A stretch of 64,000 bases of DNA from Psychromicrobium xiongbiense (lineage in GTDB: Bacteria > Actinomycetota > Actinomycetes > Actinomycetales > Micrococcaceae). Shown here piece after piece: positions 40,708 through 50,322 of the stretch (positions are counted from its first letter, which is position 1; each line of letters begins with the position of its first letter). The position numbers and the translations under genes are program-made. The notes below the pieces were generated by a model that searched no databases, was not told where the DNA came from, and saw nothing but the letters and a program-made list of their open reading frames with translations. The DNA is taken from the NCBI RefSeq assembly GCF_030271165.1, contig NZ_JASSZH010000009.1, positions 124,001 to 188,000 on the forward strand, given 5' to 3'.

Positions 40708-41643
40708 ATGGCACCGATCTATAACGACGTCACCGAGCTCATCGGCCGCACTCCCCTGGTCAGGCTCAACCGCCTGACAGAGGGTCTTGATGCCACGGTC
40801 GCCGTGAAGCTGGAGTTCTACAACCCGGCGAACAGCGTCAAGGACCGCATCGGACGGGCTATCATTGACGCCGCCGAGGCCTCCGGCGCACTGACCCCTG
40901 GCGGGACGATCGTCGAGGGCACCTCCGGAAACACCGGCATCGCCCTGGCGATGGTCGGTGCGGCCCGTGGCTATAAGGTCATTCTCACCATGCCGGAGAC
41001 GATGTCCACCGAGCGCCGCGTCATGCTGCGCGCCTACGGTGCCGAGATCGTGCTGACCCCCGGATCCGAGGGCATGCGCGGTGCGGTGGAGAAGGCACAG
41101 GAGATTGTGGCCAACACCGAGAACGCGATCTGGGCGCAGCAGTTTGCCAACGCGGCTAACCCGGCCATCCACCGTGCCACCACGGGCGAGGAGATCTGGG
41201 AAGACACCGAGGGCCAGATCGACATCTTTGTTGCCGGTGTGGGTACGGGCGGAACGATCACCGGTGCCGGCCAGCTACTCAAGGAGCGCAAGCCCGGTTT
41301 GCAGGTGGTTGCTGTGGAGCCCAAGGATTCTGCGATCCTCAATGGCGGTGCACCCGGTCCGCACAAGATCCAGGGGCTGGGGGCCAACTTCATCCCTGAG
41401 GTTCTGGACCGCGAAGTCTACGACGAGGTTTTGGACGCCACCATCGAGGATTCGGTAGCCACCTCCCGAGCTCTGGGTGTGCAGGAAGGCATTCTGGGCG
41501 GCATCTCCGCTGGCGCAGCCGTCTGGGGTGCCCTGGAACTCGCCAAGCGACCTGAGAACGCCGGGAAGCTGATCGTGGCCATCGTCCCCGATTTTGGTGA
41601 GCGCTACATCTCCACCGTTCTGTACGACGATATCCGCGGCTGA
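40708..41643 (+). CDS. cysK: Cysteine synthase A (O-acetylserine sulfhydrylase)
   Basis: A 311-residue PLP enzyme converting O-acetylserine and sulfide to cysteine. The PLP lysine is in NSVKDRIG (Lys45), the substrate loop is [12 protein letters not shown], and the phosphate-binding loop is [11 protein letters not shown] ribosome binding site (AGGAACA) precedes the ATG. cysE follows 32 bp downstream, so acetylserine synthesis and use are co-transcribed. Confidence 0.96.
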   Translation: MAPIYNDVTELIGRTPLVRLNRLTEGLDATVAVKLEFYNPANSVKDRIGRAIIDAAEASGALTPGGTIVEGTSGNTGIALAMVGAARGYKVILTMPETMSTERRVMLRAYGAEIVLTPGSEGMRGAVEKAQEIVANTENAIWAQQFANAANPAIHRATTGEEIWEDTEGQIDIFVAGVGTGGTITGAGQLLKERKPGLQVVAVEPKDSAILNGGAPGPHKIQGLGANFIPEVLDREVYDEVLDATIEDSVATSRALGVQEGILGGISAGAAVWGALELAKRPENAGKLIVAIVPDFGERYISTVLYDDIRG

Positions 41644-41675
41644 TTCCGTACCACCATTCCTATCGAAAGAGGTCC

Positions 41676-42263
41676 ATGGCCTTCCTCGCCAGGCTCCAGG
41701 AAGATCTCCGAGCGGCCGGATCACACGATCCGGCCGCTCGCGGCACTGCGGAAAATTTCTTCATCTACTCGGGGCTGCACGCCATCTGGGTGCATCGACT
41801 CACGCATCGCATGTGGCAGAACCCCTCGCTCCGCTTTCCGGCGCGGGCGCTGTCGCAGCTGACCCGGTGGCTGACCGGCATCGAGATTCATCCCGGTGCC
41901 ACCATCGGCCGTCGGTTCTTCATCGATCACGGTATGGGTGTGGTGATCGGGGAAACTGCGGAGATCGGCGATGACGTGATGCTCTATCAGGGCGTGACCC
42001 TGGGCGGCCGCTCGCTGGCCAAGGTCAAACGGCACCCCACCCTGGGCGACCGGGTCACCGTCGGTGCCGGTGCGAAGGTCCTGGGCCCGATCACCATCGG
42101 CGCGGACAGCGCCGTAGGTGCCAATGCCGTGGTGGTCAAGGACGCTCCCCGGGAATCGATCATCACCGGCATCCCGGCTACCTGGCGGCATCGTGATGCT
42201 GCCAGGGAAAGCGCACCGGCGGTCGATCCGGCGGAATACGTCGATCCCGCCATGTGGATCTGA
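41676..42263 (+). CDS. cysE: Serine O-acetyltransferase
   Basis: A 195-residue short-form CysE. The N-terminal helical part ([28 protein letters not shown]) leads into a left-handed beta-helix of hexapeptide repeats ([30 protein letters not shown] and onward). The catalytic His-Asp pair is in the FIDHGMG region. Start ATG with GAAAGAGG upstream. It makes the O-acetylserine used by cysK; the C-terminus lacks the usual terminal Ile-like CysK-binding tail except for a final Trp-Ile. Confidence 0.95.
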   Translation: MAFLARLQEDLRAAGSHDPAARGTAENFFIYSGLHAIWVHRLTHRMWQNPSLRFPARALSQLTRWLTGIEIHPGATIGRRFFIDHGMGVVIGETAEIGDDVMLYQGVTLGGRSLAKVKRHPTLGDRVTVGAGAKVLGPITIGADSAVGANAVVVKDAPRESIITGIPATWRHRDAARESAPAVDPAEYVDPAMWI

Positions 42264-42287
42264 GACAGAACCGCCCTCATCGCGCAG

Positions 42288-42312
42288 CGGTGATTTGTCA
42301 CCGATTGTTTTT
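42288..42312 (+). terminator. Terminator after cysE
   Basis: Stem CGGTGA/TCACCG with TTTG loop, then ATTG and five T. It lies 25 bp past the cysE stop. Confidence 0.65.
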
Positions 42313-42378
42313 CGGAGGAAAACCTGCGGTTCACGCCGTGGTCGCCCTCCGTCGGCGCGGCTTTGTCACGCTGACGGC

Positions 42379-43983
42379 GTGACTGTGAACACCTCCCCCG
42401 AAAATTCCCCTGTTACCCGCCGCCTCCTCCTCCTCGGAGCCGGGCTAGCCGCCGTCGTCGGCTCTACTGCCCTGGCCACCCCGGCCGTGGCTGCGCCGAA
42501 CACCCAAGGATCCGGTAAGGACCTTCCTGGCTCGCTCCCCGCCACGAATCCGCTCTCCATTCCCACGGTGGACGGCCTGCATCTGCAGTTCGGCCAGGAT
42601 GCCTCCAGCGAGATGGTTGTCTCCTGGCATACCCTGCAGCCCGTCTCGGATGCCCGCGTCCTGCTGGGCGATGGCCACGGCAACTTCACCGGCGCCGTAC
42701 CTGCCACCACCAAGAGCTATGTGGACGCCAAGAGCGGCCGCACGGTCTACACCCATCACGCCACCCTCGGCGGGCTCCACCCGGAAACCGGGTACCTGTA
42801 CGCCGCGGTCCACTCCGGCGCCACTCCGGAATTTGGCACTTTCACCACCGGCCCGCGCGGCCGTGCCCGCGTCACCTTCACCAGCTTCGGCGACCAAGGC
42901 ACCCCCACCCTCGGCAAGAAGCAGGCTGGTGGCGCCTGGACCAACGACAATCTCGGTTCCCCCTCGGCCGGCGACACCACGGGCGGCGTGGAGCGCGTCC
43001 AGCCCATGTTCCACCTCTTCAACGGCGACCTCTGTTACGCGAACATCGCCACGGACCGCATCCGCACCTGGTGGGACTTCTGGACCAACAACTCCCGTTC
43101 AGCCCGCAACCGCCCCTGGATGCCATCCGCCGGGAACCATGAGAACGAGCTCGGCAATGGTCCCATCGGATACCGGGCCTACCAGACGTACTTCCAGGTG
43201 CCCGGGGCCGCCGGCCAGAACGAGGTCACGCACGGGCTCTGGTACAGCTTCACCATCGGCGCCGTGCGCGTCATCTCCCTGGCGAACGACGACGTCGCGT
43301 ACCAGGACGGCGGCAACAGCTACGTGCACGGCTATTCCCAGGGAGCACAGAAGGCGTGGCTGGAGACTGAGCTGAAGCAGGCGCGTTCAGACTCCGGGAT
43401 CGACTGGATCGTGGTGTGCATGCATCAGGTGGCCATCAGCACTGCCAACAACTTCAACGGGGCGGACCTGGGCATCCGCCAGGAATGGCTGCCGCTCTTC
43501 GACAAGTACGGCGTCGATCTTGTGGTCTGCGGCCACGAGCACCACTACGAGCGCTCCCACCCGATCCGCGGCCAGGAGAAGAACCAGGTCCTGACCCCGA
43601 TCCCGGCAGCCAAGGACATCCGTGAGATCGACACCACCCAGGGCACGGTGCACATGATCCTGGGCGGTGGCGGCACCTCGGCGCCATCCAATCAGCTGCT
43701 CTTCACACCGCCGGAGTGCCGCGTGATCGTCTCCGTGGCCAGCCAGCCTGACCCGAGCACGGGGCACCGGCCGCCCGTGTACGTCCATGAGCCAGCGGCC
43801 TGGTCCGCGGTCCGGGATGCCGCGAACTCCTACGGCTTCGGCTCCTTCGAGGTCGATCCGGGGGTGAAGGGCGGGGACACCACCCTGAAGGTCACCTACT
43901 ACAACGTGACCGGCCTCGGCGGTGGTCTGGACGAGTTTGAGAGCTTCACGCTCAAGCGCCCCCGCTCGGATCACCAGCGCTGA
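42379..43983 (+). CDS. Tat-exported purple-acid-phosphatase-like metallophosphoesterase
   Basis: A 534-residue protein with a twin-arginine signal (SPVTRRLLLLGAG, cleavage expected after the ATPAVAAP region), then a fibronectin-like N-terminal domain (about 60-170; HLQFGQDASSEMVVSWHT) and a calcineurin-type phosphoesterase domain with SFGDQGTP, FNGDLCYAN, SAGNHENELG, VVCMHQVA and CGHEHHYERSHP. The DLCY and GHEHHYER tyrosine/histidine pattern matches the purple acid phosphatase dimetal centre. It would release phosphate outside the membrane. No ribosome binding site is evident at the GTG start, and no better start was found. Confidence 0.87.
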   Translation: MTVNTSPENSPVTRRLLLLGAGLAAVVGSTALATPAVAAPNTQGSGKDLPGSLPATNPLSIPTVDGLHLQFGQDASSEMVVSWHTLQPVSDARVLLGDGHGNFTGAVPATTKSYVDAKSGRTVYTHHATLGGLHPETGYLYAAVHSGATPEFGTFTTGPRGRARVTFTSFGDQGTPTLGKKQAGGAWTNDNLGSPSAGDTTGGVERVQPMFHLFNGDLCYANIATDRIRTWWDFWTNNSRSARNRPWMPSAGNHENELGNGPIGYRAYQTYFQVPGAAGQNEVTHGLWYSFTIGAVRVISLANDDVAYQDGGNSYVHGYSQGAQKAWLETELKQARSDSGIDWIVVCMHQVAISTANNFNGADLGIRQEWLPLFDKYGVDLVVCGHEHHYERSHPIRGQEKNQVLTPIPAAKDIREIDTTQGTVHMILGGGGTSAPSNQLLFTPPECRVIVSVASQPDPSTGHRPPVYVHEPAAWSAVRDAANSYGFGSFEVDPGVKGGDTTLKVTYYNVTGLGGGLDEFESFTLKRPRSDHQR

Positions 43984-44000
43984 CCCACCCTGGGCGGAAC

Positions 44001-44042
44001 ACGACGATGGCGCCACCCCGACCGGGGTGGCGCCATCGTCGT
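44001..44042. terminator. Bidirectional hairpin between the phosphatase and gnd
   Basis: A perfect 19-bp stem (44001-44019 with 44024-44042) and a 4-nt loop, between two convergent genes. There is little T tract on either side. Confidence 0.6.
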
Positions 44043-44062
44043 TCAGTAGATGAAACGGGCCG

Positions 44063-45499
<1,437 letters not shown>

Positions 45500-45703
45500 T
45501 CTTCCTCCATAAGGTGGGTGATTCGGATAGCAAAAGCTGACTCTGAGCCTAGTACGATCCGCTCCTGATGCCTCAGATGTGACAGCCTGATTCCGCAGTA
45601 CGGACACAACTGCACCAGCTTCGCTCGCTGCCCGGATGCCGGACACCCGGCTTCCCCGGACTCCCATTTTGCAGAGTATGCGTGGGGCTGTATATTGGTT
45701 TTC

Positions 45704-45746
45704 GGCTTCCCACTCTGGCGTCCCCCAATAGCCAGAGTGGGAAGCC
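45704..45746. terminator. 16-bp stem hairpin upstream of gnd
   Basis: 45704-45719 pairs perfectly with 45731-45746 around an 11-nt loop. It ends the membrane-protein gene at 45788-46099 on the minus strand (followed there by GAAAACC) and has TTT on the plus side. Confidence 0.55.
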
Positions 45747-45787
45747 TTTCCAATGCCCGGGTGTTTTCGCCCCCTGAGGGCTCGCGG

Positions 45788-46099
45788 TTAGCGGTAGCGG
45801 TCGGGCCCTGTGGATGAGCCCATTGCGGGAAAGTAGCCGTACCGCTCCCGATAGGCGTACTTCCACCGGAGGCGCGCTGTGCCGATCCAGAGCAGGACGC
45901 CACCCAGACCCACAAAGAGCAGTCCAATCAGTGAGGGAATCACCATCGACATGCCACGCGCGGCCACGAACGGAAGGCCAGCGCCGGCGGCGATCAGAAA
46001 TGCACCGAAGACAAACGCCACCCAGGGAAAAGCAAAGTAGCTGCCTCTTCCCTGTCGGATGTAGGCGAAAGGCTCTCTCAACGGCTTCTCTCCGGGCAT
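45788..46099 (-). CDS. Small membrane protein of unknown function
   Basis: A 103-residue protein with two hydrophobic segments (about 20-42 and 50-72) and basic/aromatic ends (YIRQGRGSYFAFPW, RLRWKYAYRERYGYFP). No family recognised. A good ribosome binding site (GGAAGGAC) supports the ATG. Confidence 0.6.
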   Translation of the reverse strand: MPGEKPLREPFAYIRQGRGSYFAFPWVAFVFGAFLIAAGAGLPFVAARGMSMVIPSLIGLLFVGLGGVLLWIGTARLRWKYAYRERYGYFPAMGSSTGPDRYR

Positions 46100-46206
46100 C
46101 TTTGTCCTTCCATTGCGAACTGTGGAATCCGTTCAGTGAATCAGCAACACCAGCAACCTCACCAGGGCACCGCCACCACGCGCCTCCTTCACCGGGCGTC
46201 GCTCCT

Positions 46207-46803
46207 TCATCCTATCCCTGCCGCTTGGGCCGTATCGTGAGCGGCCCGCTCCACACCATCGCGATACTTGGACCAATGCTCCTCGTCAAAGTCCGGCAGA
46301 TTGGGATTCCTAGGCGAGTACCCGACGCTGCCGTCAATCAGCTCGCGGATAATGTCCGCGTGCCCAGCGTGGTGAGCGGTCTCCATCGTCATGTGGAGCA
46401 GGAGTTGCTGCAAAGTGACGCTACGAGTCTCGGATCGCCACCAGGGAACCACGCCGGGCGCATCCAAAGGTAGCGCCTCAATGGTGGCATCGCTGTGGGC
46501 GGCGGATGCCTCGTGGAGGTCCAGCACACTCTGTACCGATTCACCCTCCGACAACCACAGGTCCGCGTTGTCTTCCGCACCCGGCTCTGCCCAGGGCATC
46601 GGGTAGCCGAAAATCCGCCCGAAGTACTCCGCCTCAGTCGTGGCCACGTGCTTCACTGGCCCTAAGAGATTGGTCCCGGTCCGCGTCACGGGACGGCTCA
46701 GGTCGTACTCGCCCAACCCCTGCAACCTGGCCAGCAGTGCCGCCATATTCGCCTTCACGTAGCGGTGCAGGGTGGCCTTGTGATTCTCAACGGGATGAGT
46801 CAT
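46207..46803 (-). CDS. DinB/DUF664-family protein
   Basis: A 198-residue four-helix-bundle protein of the DinB superfamily. The metal-binding histidines are in VKHVATTEAEYFGRIFG (first helix pair) and HMTMETAHHAGHADIIREL. Actinobacterial members include mycothiol- and bacillithiol-dependent transferases, but most have unknown substrates. The next gene upstream (alpha/beta hydrolase) is on the same strand, 21 bp away, so the two are probably co-transcribed. Confidence 0.82.
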   Translation of the reverse strand: MTHPVENHKATLHRYVKANMAALLARLQGLGEYDLSRPVTRTGTNLLGPVKHVATTEAEYFGRIFGYPMPWAEPGAEDNADLWLSEGESVQSVLDLHEASAAHSDATIEALPLDAPGVVPWWRSETRSVTLQQLLLHMTMETAHHAGHADIIRELIDGSVGYSPRNPNLPDFDEEHWSKYRDGVERAAHDTAQAAGIG

Positions 46804-46824
46804 GCACCGGGCCTATGCCAGAGC

Positions 46825-47826
46825 TCAGACCGGCCCAGGGGCGGGCGGCATCGTGAATATCACTTCCAGCCAGCCGAGGATTATGCTCAGGCTCTCGGCA
46901 TCGAGATGAGTGTCAGGATCGTTGTACCCGTTGCCCGGGGAAGCGGCTACTTCAGCCGGAGTGCGTCCATCCTCCTTGAACACGTGATTCGCGTGGGGCG
47001 GGAAGACGAACGTCACCTGGGGCATTCCCTCTGCGGCGCGCTGGAGCGGATCGCCATCGGCGTGCTGATCAATCTGTACGTCGTGGCCGCCGATCAGCAC
47101 CAGCACGGGAATCCGGACGCCCGCCAACGAATCACCGGCGGATTCAACCCAGAGTTCCCGGGCCAGCGGCAAATTTGCCGGAGTCTCGAAACTAGCCAGC
47201 ACCATCCGCACGCTTTCCGGAATGGCTGGATCTGGATTCATCGGCTGGCCTGCAGCGTACCGGGCGGCAGCCTCCTCAACTTTCGGTATCAGCTGATCCC
47301 CACCCGGAATCTGGGAGGCTTGAAGCGTCAGCTGGGACAACAGCACCTCCTGGACCGGACGGCCTGGCGGTGCTGCAAGCACGATGCCGACGAATGGCCA
47401 CGGCTGATCGCTGGTGGCATAGTGCAGAACGTGCAGGGTGCCTTCGCTGTTACCGAGCCCAACGATTCTTGACGCATCCACAAAGTCCTGTGCCGCGAGG
47501 GCTTGAACGGCCGCCGCCAGTTCATCCAGATGCGACTGCATGCTCAGGTTCCCCACCAGCTTGGGCAGGTTTTCCATCACGTGCGGGCCCGAGGCCCGTT
47601 TGTCGTATCGGATCGAAGCGATACCAACCTCGGCGAAGGCCTCCGCAAAAAGTCGCCCACTCCCGTTGCTTCCGGGCAGCATAGGCGAACACCAGTCGCG
47701 GTCCGTTGGCCCGCTCCCGGCAACCAGAACCACCGCGGGAAAGGGGCCAGCCCCAACAGGGCGGACCATCGTCCCGTTCATGGTGATGCCGTCCAGCTGC
47801 CAGGAGATATCGATCGAATTCGCCAT
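46825..47826 (-). CDS. Alpha/beta hydrolase
   Basis: A 333-residue serine hydrolase. Oxyanion region VVLVAGSGPTDRDW, nucleophile elbow GLGNSEGT (Ser), acid region LVLIGGHDVQID (Asp), and catalytic His in PHANHVFKEDGRT. The DUF3887/YdeN-like set of dienelactone-hydrolase-like peptidases or esterases has this pattern. The substrate is unknown. No signal peptide is seen. Confidence 0.82.
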   Translation of the reverse strand: MANSIDISWQLDGITMNGTMVRPVGAGPFPAVVLVAGSGPTDRDWCSPMLPGSNGSGRLFAEAFAEVGIASIRYDKRASGPHVMENLPKLVGNLSMQSHLDELAAAVQALAAQDFVDASRIVGLGNSEGTLHVLHYATSDQPWPFVGIVLAAPPGRPVQEVLLSQLTLQASQIPGGDQLIPKVEEAAARYAAGQPMNPDPAIPESVRMVLASFETPANLPLARELWVESAGDSLAGVRIPVLVLIGGHDVQIDQHADGDPLQRAAEGMPQVTFVFPPHANHVFKEDGRTPAEVAASPGNGYNDPDTHLDAESLSIILGWLEVIFTMPPAPGPV

Positions 47827-48277
47827 TCCTTATCTTGGCATCTTGGCACGCTCAAAGCACGGTGTGAGGTGGCGGAATCGTTTAGACGCTACAGAAAACC
47901 CCGGGACTGATGGCAGGGGCTAATGGTGGGGGCTTCGTGGCGCCGTGGTCCACGTTGACGGGTGTCTGCGATTGACGCATCTGAACCAGATTTCCCGGTT
48001 CAGATGCGTCAAAGTCTTAAGCACTTACCATCCGATCCAGCCAGAAGATCGTTGAATTCTGGGGATCTTTATGTACACGGCGCCCAGTAAGTGCGCAAAA
48101 CCTTGACGCCTTACCCAACCATCAGCCGTCAGATAACTGACACCACGCGACATTGGCTCATCGATGCAAAGAGAGTCAGACGGAGCACGCCAGCGGCTCG
48201 CTCACAGTTGCGGCGGCAAACTTGAAGAGCCGACCAACTATCAGGGCAAAGTTGATGGTTGGGCGGCCCTGTTGTTG
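47827..48277. other. Non-coding stretch with strong hairpin
   Basis: No supported gene. It contains a perfect 16-bp-stem hairpin (47972-48012) and an 8-bp inverted pair GCACTTAC (about 48021) / GTAAGTGC (about 48087). Base composition is more AT-rich than neighbours. It may be the remains of a mobile or lost gene region. Confidence 0.4.
47972..48012. terminator. 16-bp perfect-stem hairpin of unknown role
   Basis: 47972-47987 pairs with 47997-48012 around a 9-nt loop. Position fits neither end of a recognised gene; it could be a terminator of a lost gene or an inverted end of a relic element. Confidence 0.4.
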
Positions 48278-48463
48278 TTAGCGGCGTCCGTCGCGGATTT
48301 GGTAGATGCGGGGACGGCTGAGCCCGGTCGCTTCGACACGGTCGACTACTTTTGTCCCGGCAGCGATTTGAGCACGGATCAGGTCATCTCGCTCCTTCTC
48401 CAGCTCGGAGAGTGCCGCAAGTCTGGCAACGATAGTGCGCAGGGGCTCAAGATCCGTGGTCAT
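48278..48463 (-). CDS. Small HTH-like protein
   Basis: A 61-residue protein. An N-terminal helix (LEPLRTIVARLAALSELEKERDDL) is followed by a predicted helix-turn-helix, GTKVVDRVEATGLSRPRIYQIRDGRR. AAGGAG 6 nt before the ATG is a strong ribosome binding site. Similar mini-proteins are common in actinobacterial accessory regions; function unknown. Confidence 0.65.
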   Translation of the reverse strand: MTTDLEPLRTIVARLAALSELEKERDDLIRAQIAAGTKVVDRVEATGLSRPRIYQIRDGRR

Positions 48464-48921
48464 GATGGCTCCTTGTCGGGGCGATGATGGTGGTGACCGC
48501 CAAGATGATCAGCAAGGTGATGCTTCCAGTCTTCATGAGCGTCTTCATGAGCGTGCATGTGGCGGATAGTCCAGGCGTCTCAACATGTCTACCTCACATT
48601 TATCTGCAATAGATGTGAGGTAGACAAAGAAAATCTCAAGCGCGAGACCCGCCAGCTGAGCGCATGTATCACGCACTGGCTGAATCAGCGCGGCATCGTC
48701 CAGACCGTCCATCCCCTTGGCGGAGAGGAGCGTGCGGACACGGTCAACGTACTGGTAATCGAAATTCGCAGTGTGACGAGCAGGGCTGCAGGCTTCTTCA
48801 GGTGTGGCTCTCTGGATCGATTTTTGGGGTAAAAGCCAGGGAGGTTTTGAAGTTGCAGAGAGTCGTAAAGTGTTGCAAATTCAGGGTTTTCCCCACCCGG
48901 GCAGAACTGACCAGCCAACGC
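48464..48921 (-). other. Gene-poor stretch with a possible gene remnant
   Basis: No complete gene. On the minus strand an open stretch ending at 48545 reads as protein-like sequence (e.g. NFDYQYVDRVRTLLSAKG, DDAALIQPVRDTCAQ) but has no start codon with a ribosome binding site. I could not identify it. Together with the small HTH gene and hairpin, this region downstream of tRNA-Val may be a decayed integrated element. Confidence 0.3.
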
Positions 48922-48968
48922 AAAAACCCCGCCGTTTCAGGCCTACAAGCCTTGAAACGACGGGTTTT
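48922..48968 (-). terminator. Terminator of tRNA-Val
   Basis: Near-perfect 19-20-bp stem (one bulge, one G-U) followed on the minus strand by GGGGTTTTTG, 8 bp past the tRNA 3' end. Confidence 0.8.
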
Positions 48969-48975
48969 CGGTGGG

Positions 48976-49048
48976 TGGGCCCTACCGGGATCGAACCGAT
49001 GACATCCACGGTGTAAACGTGGCGCTCTACCAGCTGAGCTAAAGGCCC
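48976..49048 (-). tRNA. tRNA-Val (anticodon UAC)
   Basis: 73-nt cloverleaf on the minus strand: acceptor GGGCCTT with AGGGCCC, D-arm TAGCTCAGCTGGTAGAGC, anticodon stem CCACG/CGTGG with loop TTTACAC giving UAC, T-arm ATCGGTTCGATCCCGGT, discriminator A. CCA is not encoded. Confidence 0.95.
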
Positions 49049-49123
49049 TCGCAGAGCTACGGGAGCTTCTGCGATCCCCCACTCTACCCGATCATGTGGG
49101 AAACCCAGGAACCAGAAACAGAG

Positions 49124-49579
49124 CTACAGCGCATCCAGTAAACCTCGGTACTCTTCCCAGGACCGAGGCTGCGATGCCGCCGCCCCGAATTGCGCGGCCA
49201 CCACGCCTCGCTCATCAATCAGGACGGTGTGCCGCTCGGGCACGCCGCGGCGTTCATCGAGAGCCTGGAATTGCCTCGCCACGTCACCATGCGGCCAGAA
49301 ATCGCTGAGCAGGTCAAAACTGAGGCCTTGTTGCTCTGCATAAGATTTCAAGACATAGCGCGAATCCGCAGAGATGGCGAGCAATCTGGCCGCCACGAAC
49401 TCCTCGAGGTGCTCCTGAAGCACGGCGAGTTCCTCGCCGCACACCGGAGAAAAGGCAAAGGGAAAAAACACCAGGAAGACAGGTGTTCCTCGAAGCGCCG
49501 AAAGCGAAACTGTCTCGCCATACTGATTACTCAGCGAAAAGTCGGGCGCAGTCCGGCCAAAAAGGGCCTCCGCCGTCAT
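49124..49579 (-). CDS. AhpE-type peroxiredoxin
   Basis: A 151-residue thioredoxin-fold peroxidase. The peroxidatic Cys47 is in FPFAFSPVCGEEL, and no other Cys is present, so it is a 1-Cys type like M. tuberculosis AhpE, which is recycled by mycothiol/mycoredoxin. GDVARQFQALDERRGVPERHTVLIDERG is the usual C-terminal half. Its ATG overlaps the DUF3052 stop by 4 bp (ATGA). Confidence 0.88.
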   Translation of the reverse strand: MTAEALFGRTAPDFSLSNQYGETVSLSALRGTPVFLVFFPFAFSPVCGEELAVLQEHLEEFVAARLLAISADSRYVLKSYAEQQGLSFDLLSDFWPHGDVARQFQALDERRGVPERHTVLIDERGVVAAQFGAAASQPRSWEEYRGLLDAL

Positions 49580-49986
49580 TTCTTGCGGCGAGGCACCAGT
49601 CGCGTGGCGGACCAGTCCTCGCTCACCCCTGCCGAACTGGTCACATGCAAGCCTGCTGTGGGTGCGGCTTCCAGGACTTCCGCGGGCGAGACATAACCGG
49701 GGCGCCCGGATTTGGGACTCAACACCCAGACCACACCGTTTTCGTCCAGACCGGTCAGAACATCCATCAGGGCATCCACCAGATCGCCATCGTCATCCCG
49801 GTGCCATAAGAGCACTGCATCGGCGACATCGTGCTCATCTTCCTCAAGCAACGGCCCACCGATCAGATCTTCGATGTCCTCCCGCAGGCCAAAGTCGACA
49901 TCGTCGTCGTACCCGAATTCCTGAACGACGTCACCGTCACGGAATCCCAGCCGCTGTGCCCCGGTCGTTGTCGCGGCCTCGCTCAC
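49576..49986 (-). CDS. DUF3052 protein
   Basis: A 136-residue acidic protein of the actinobacterial DUF3052 family ([30 protein letters not shown], then [33 protein letters not shown]). Function unknown. The start is the GTG preceded by AGGAGG 6 nt upstream, 27 codons inside the longest frame. It is coupled to the peroxiredoxin gene and divergent from aceE, an arrangement found in many actinobacteria. Confidence 0.85.
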   Translation of the reverse strand: MSEAATTTGAQRLGFRDGDVVQEFGYDDDVDFGLREDIEDLIGGPLLEEDEHDVADAVLLWHRDDDGDLVDALMDVLTGLDENGVVWVLSPKSGRPGYVSPAEVLEAAPTAGLHVTSSAGVSEDWSATRLVPRRKK

Positions 49987-50322
49987 TGTTGCCTCCTGGT
50001 CTTCTGGCTGCACTGCCCCCGTCCGCGATCCGGTCGGCGCATGCAGATGCCTACCACAAGAAAACACCCTATTTGCTTTCGCTTCAAGCGTGCAGCGCGT
50101 GGATACACCAGTATCCGGCCTTCAACACCTCACAGATGGCCGCCACAGCAGTGCCACGGTCATAGTCCAGGCGCGGCTACGCATCCCGCGTTCTGCCGGT
50201 CTAGAGTGGTGCGTGGATTAGCGCGTCCACCTGACGCGATCCGACGATGTTGGCGTCAAGGCGCGGCATCACCCGTGCCCGGCAAGAACGCCCGGCAGGA
50301 AGCTTCACAAGAGAGGTTGGAC
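49987..50322. promoter_or_regulatory. Divergent intergenic region DUF3052 / aceE
   Basis: About 336 bp without a gene. A TAGAGT -10-like hexamer at 50202-50207 could start the aceE message with a leader of about 110 nt; TAGGCA and TAGGGT on the minus strand could serve DUF3052. No clear operator was seen. Confidence 0.35.

Noticed and set aside
48804..49016. Plus-strand frame ending in GIEPMTSTV
   Set aside because: Antisense of tRNA-Val, a well-known source of false short proteins.
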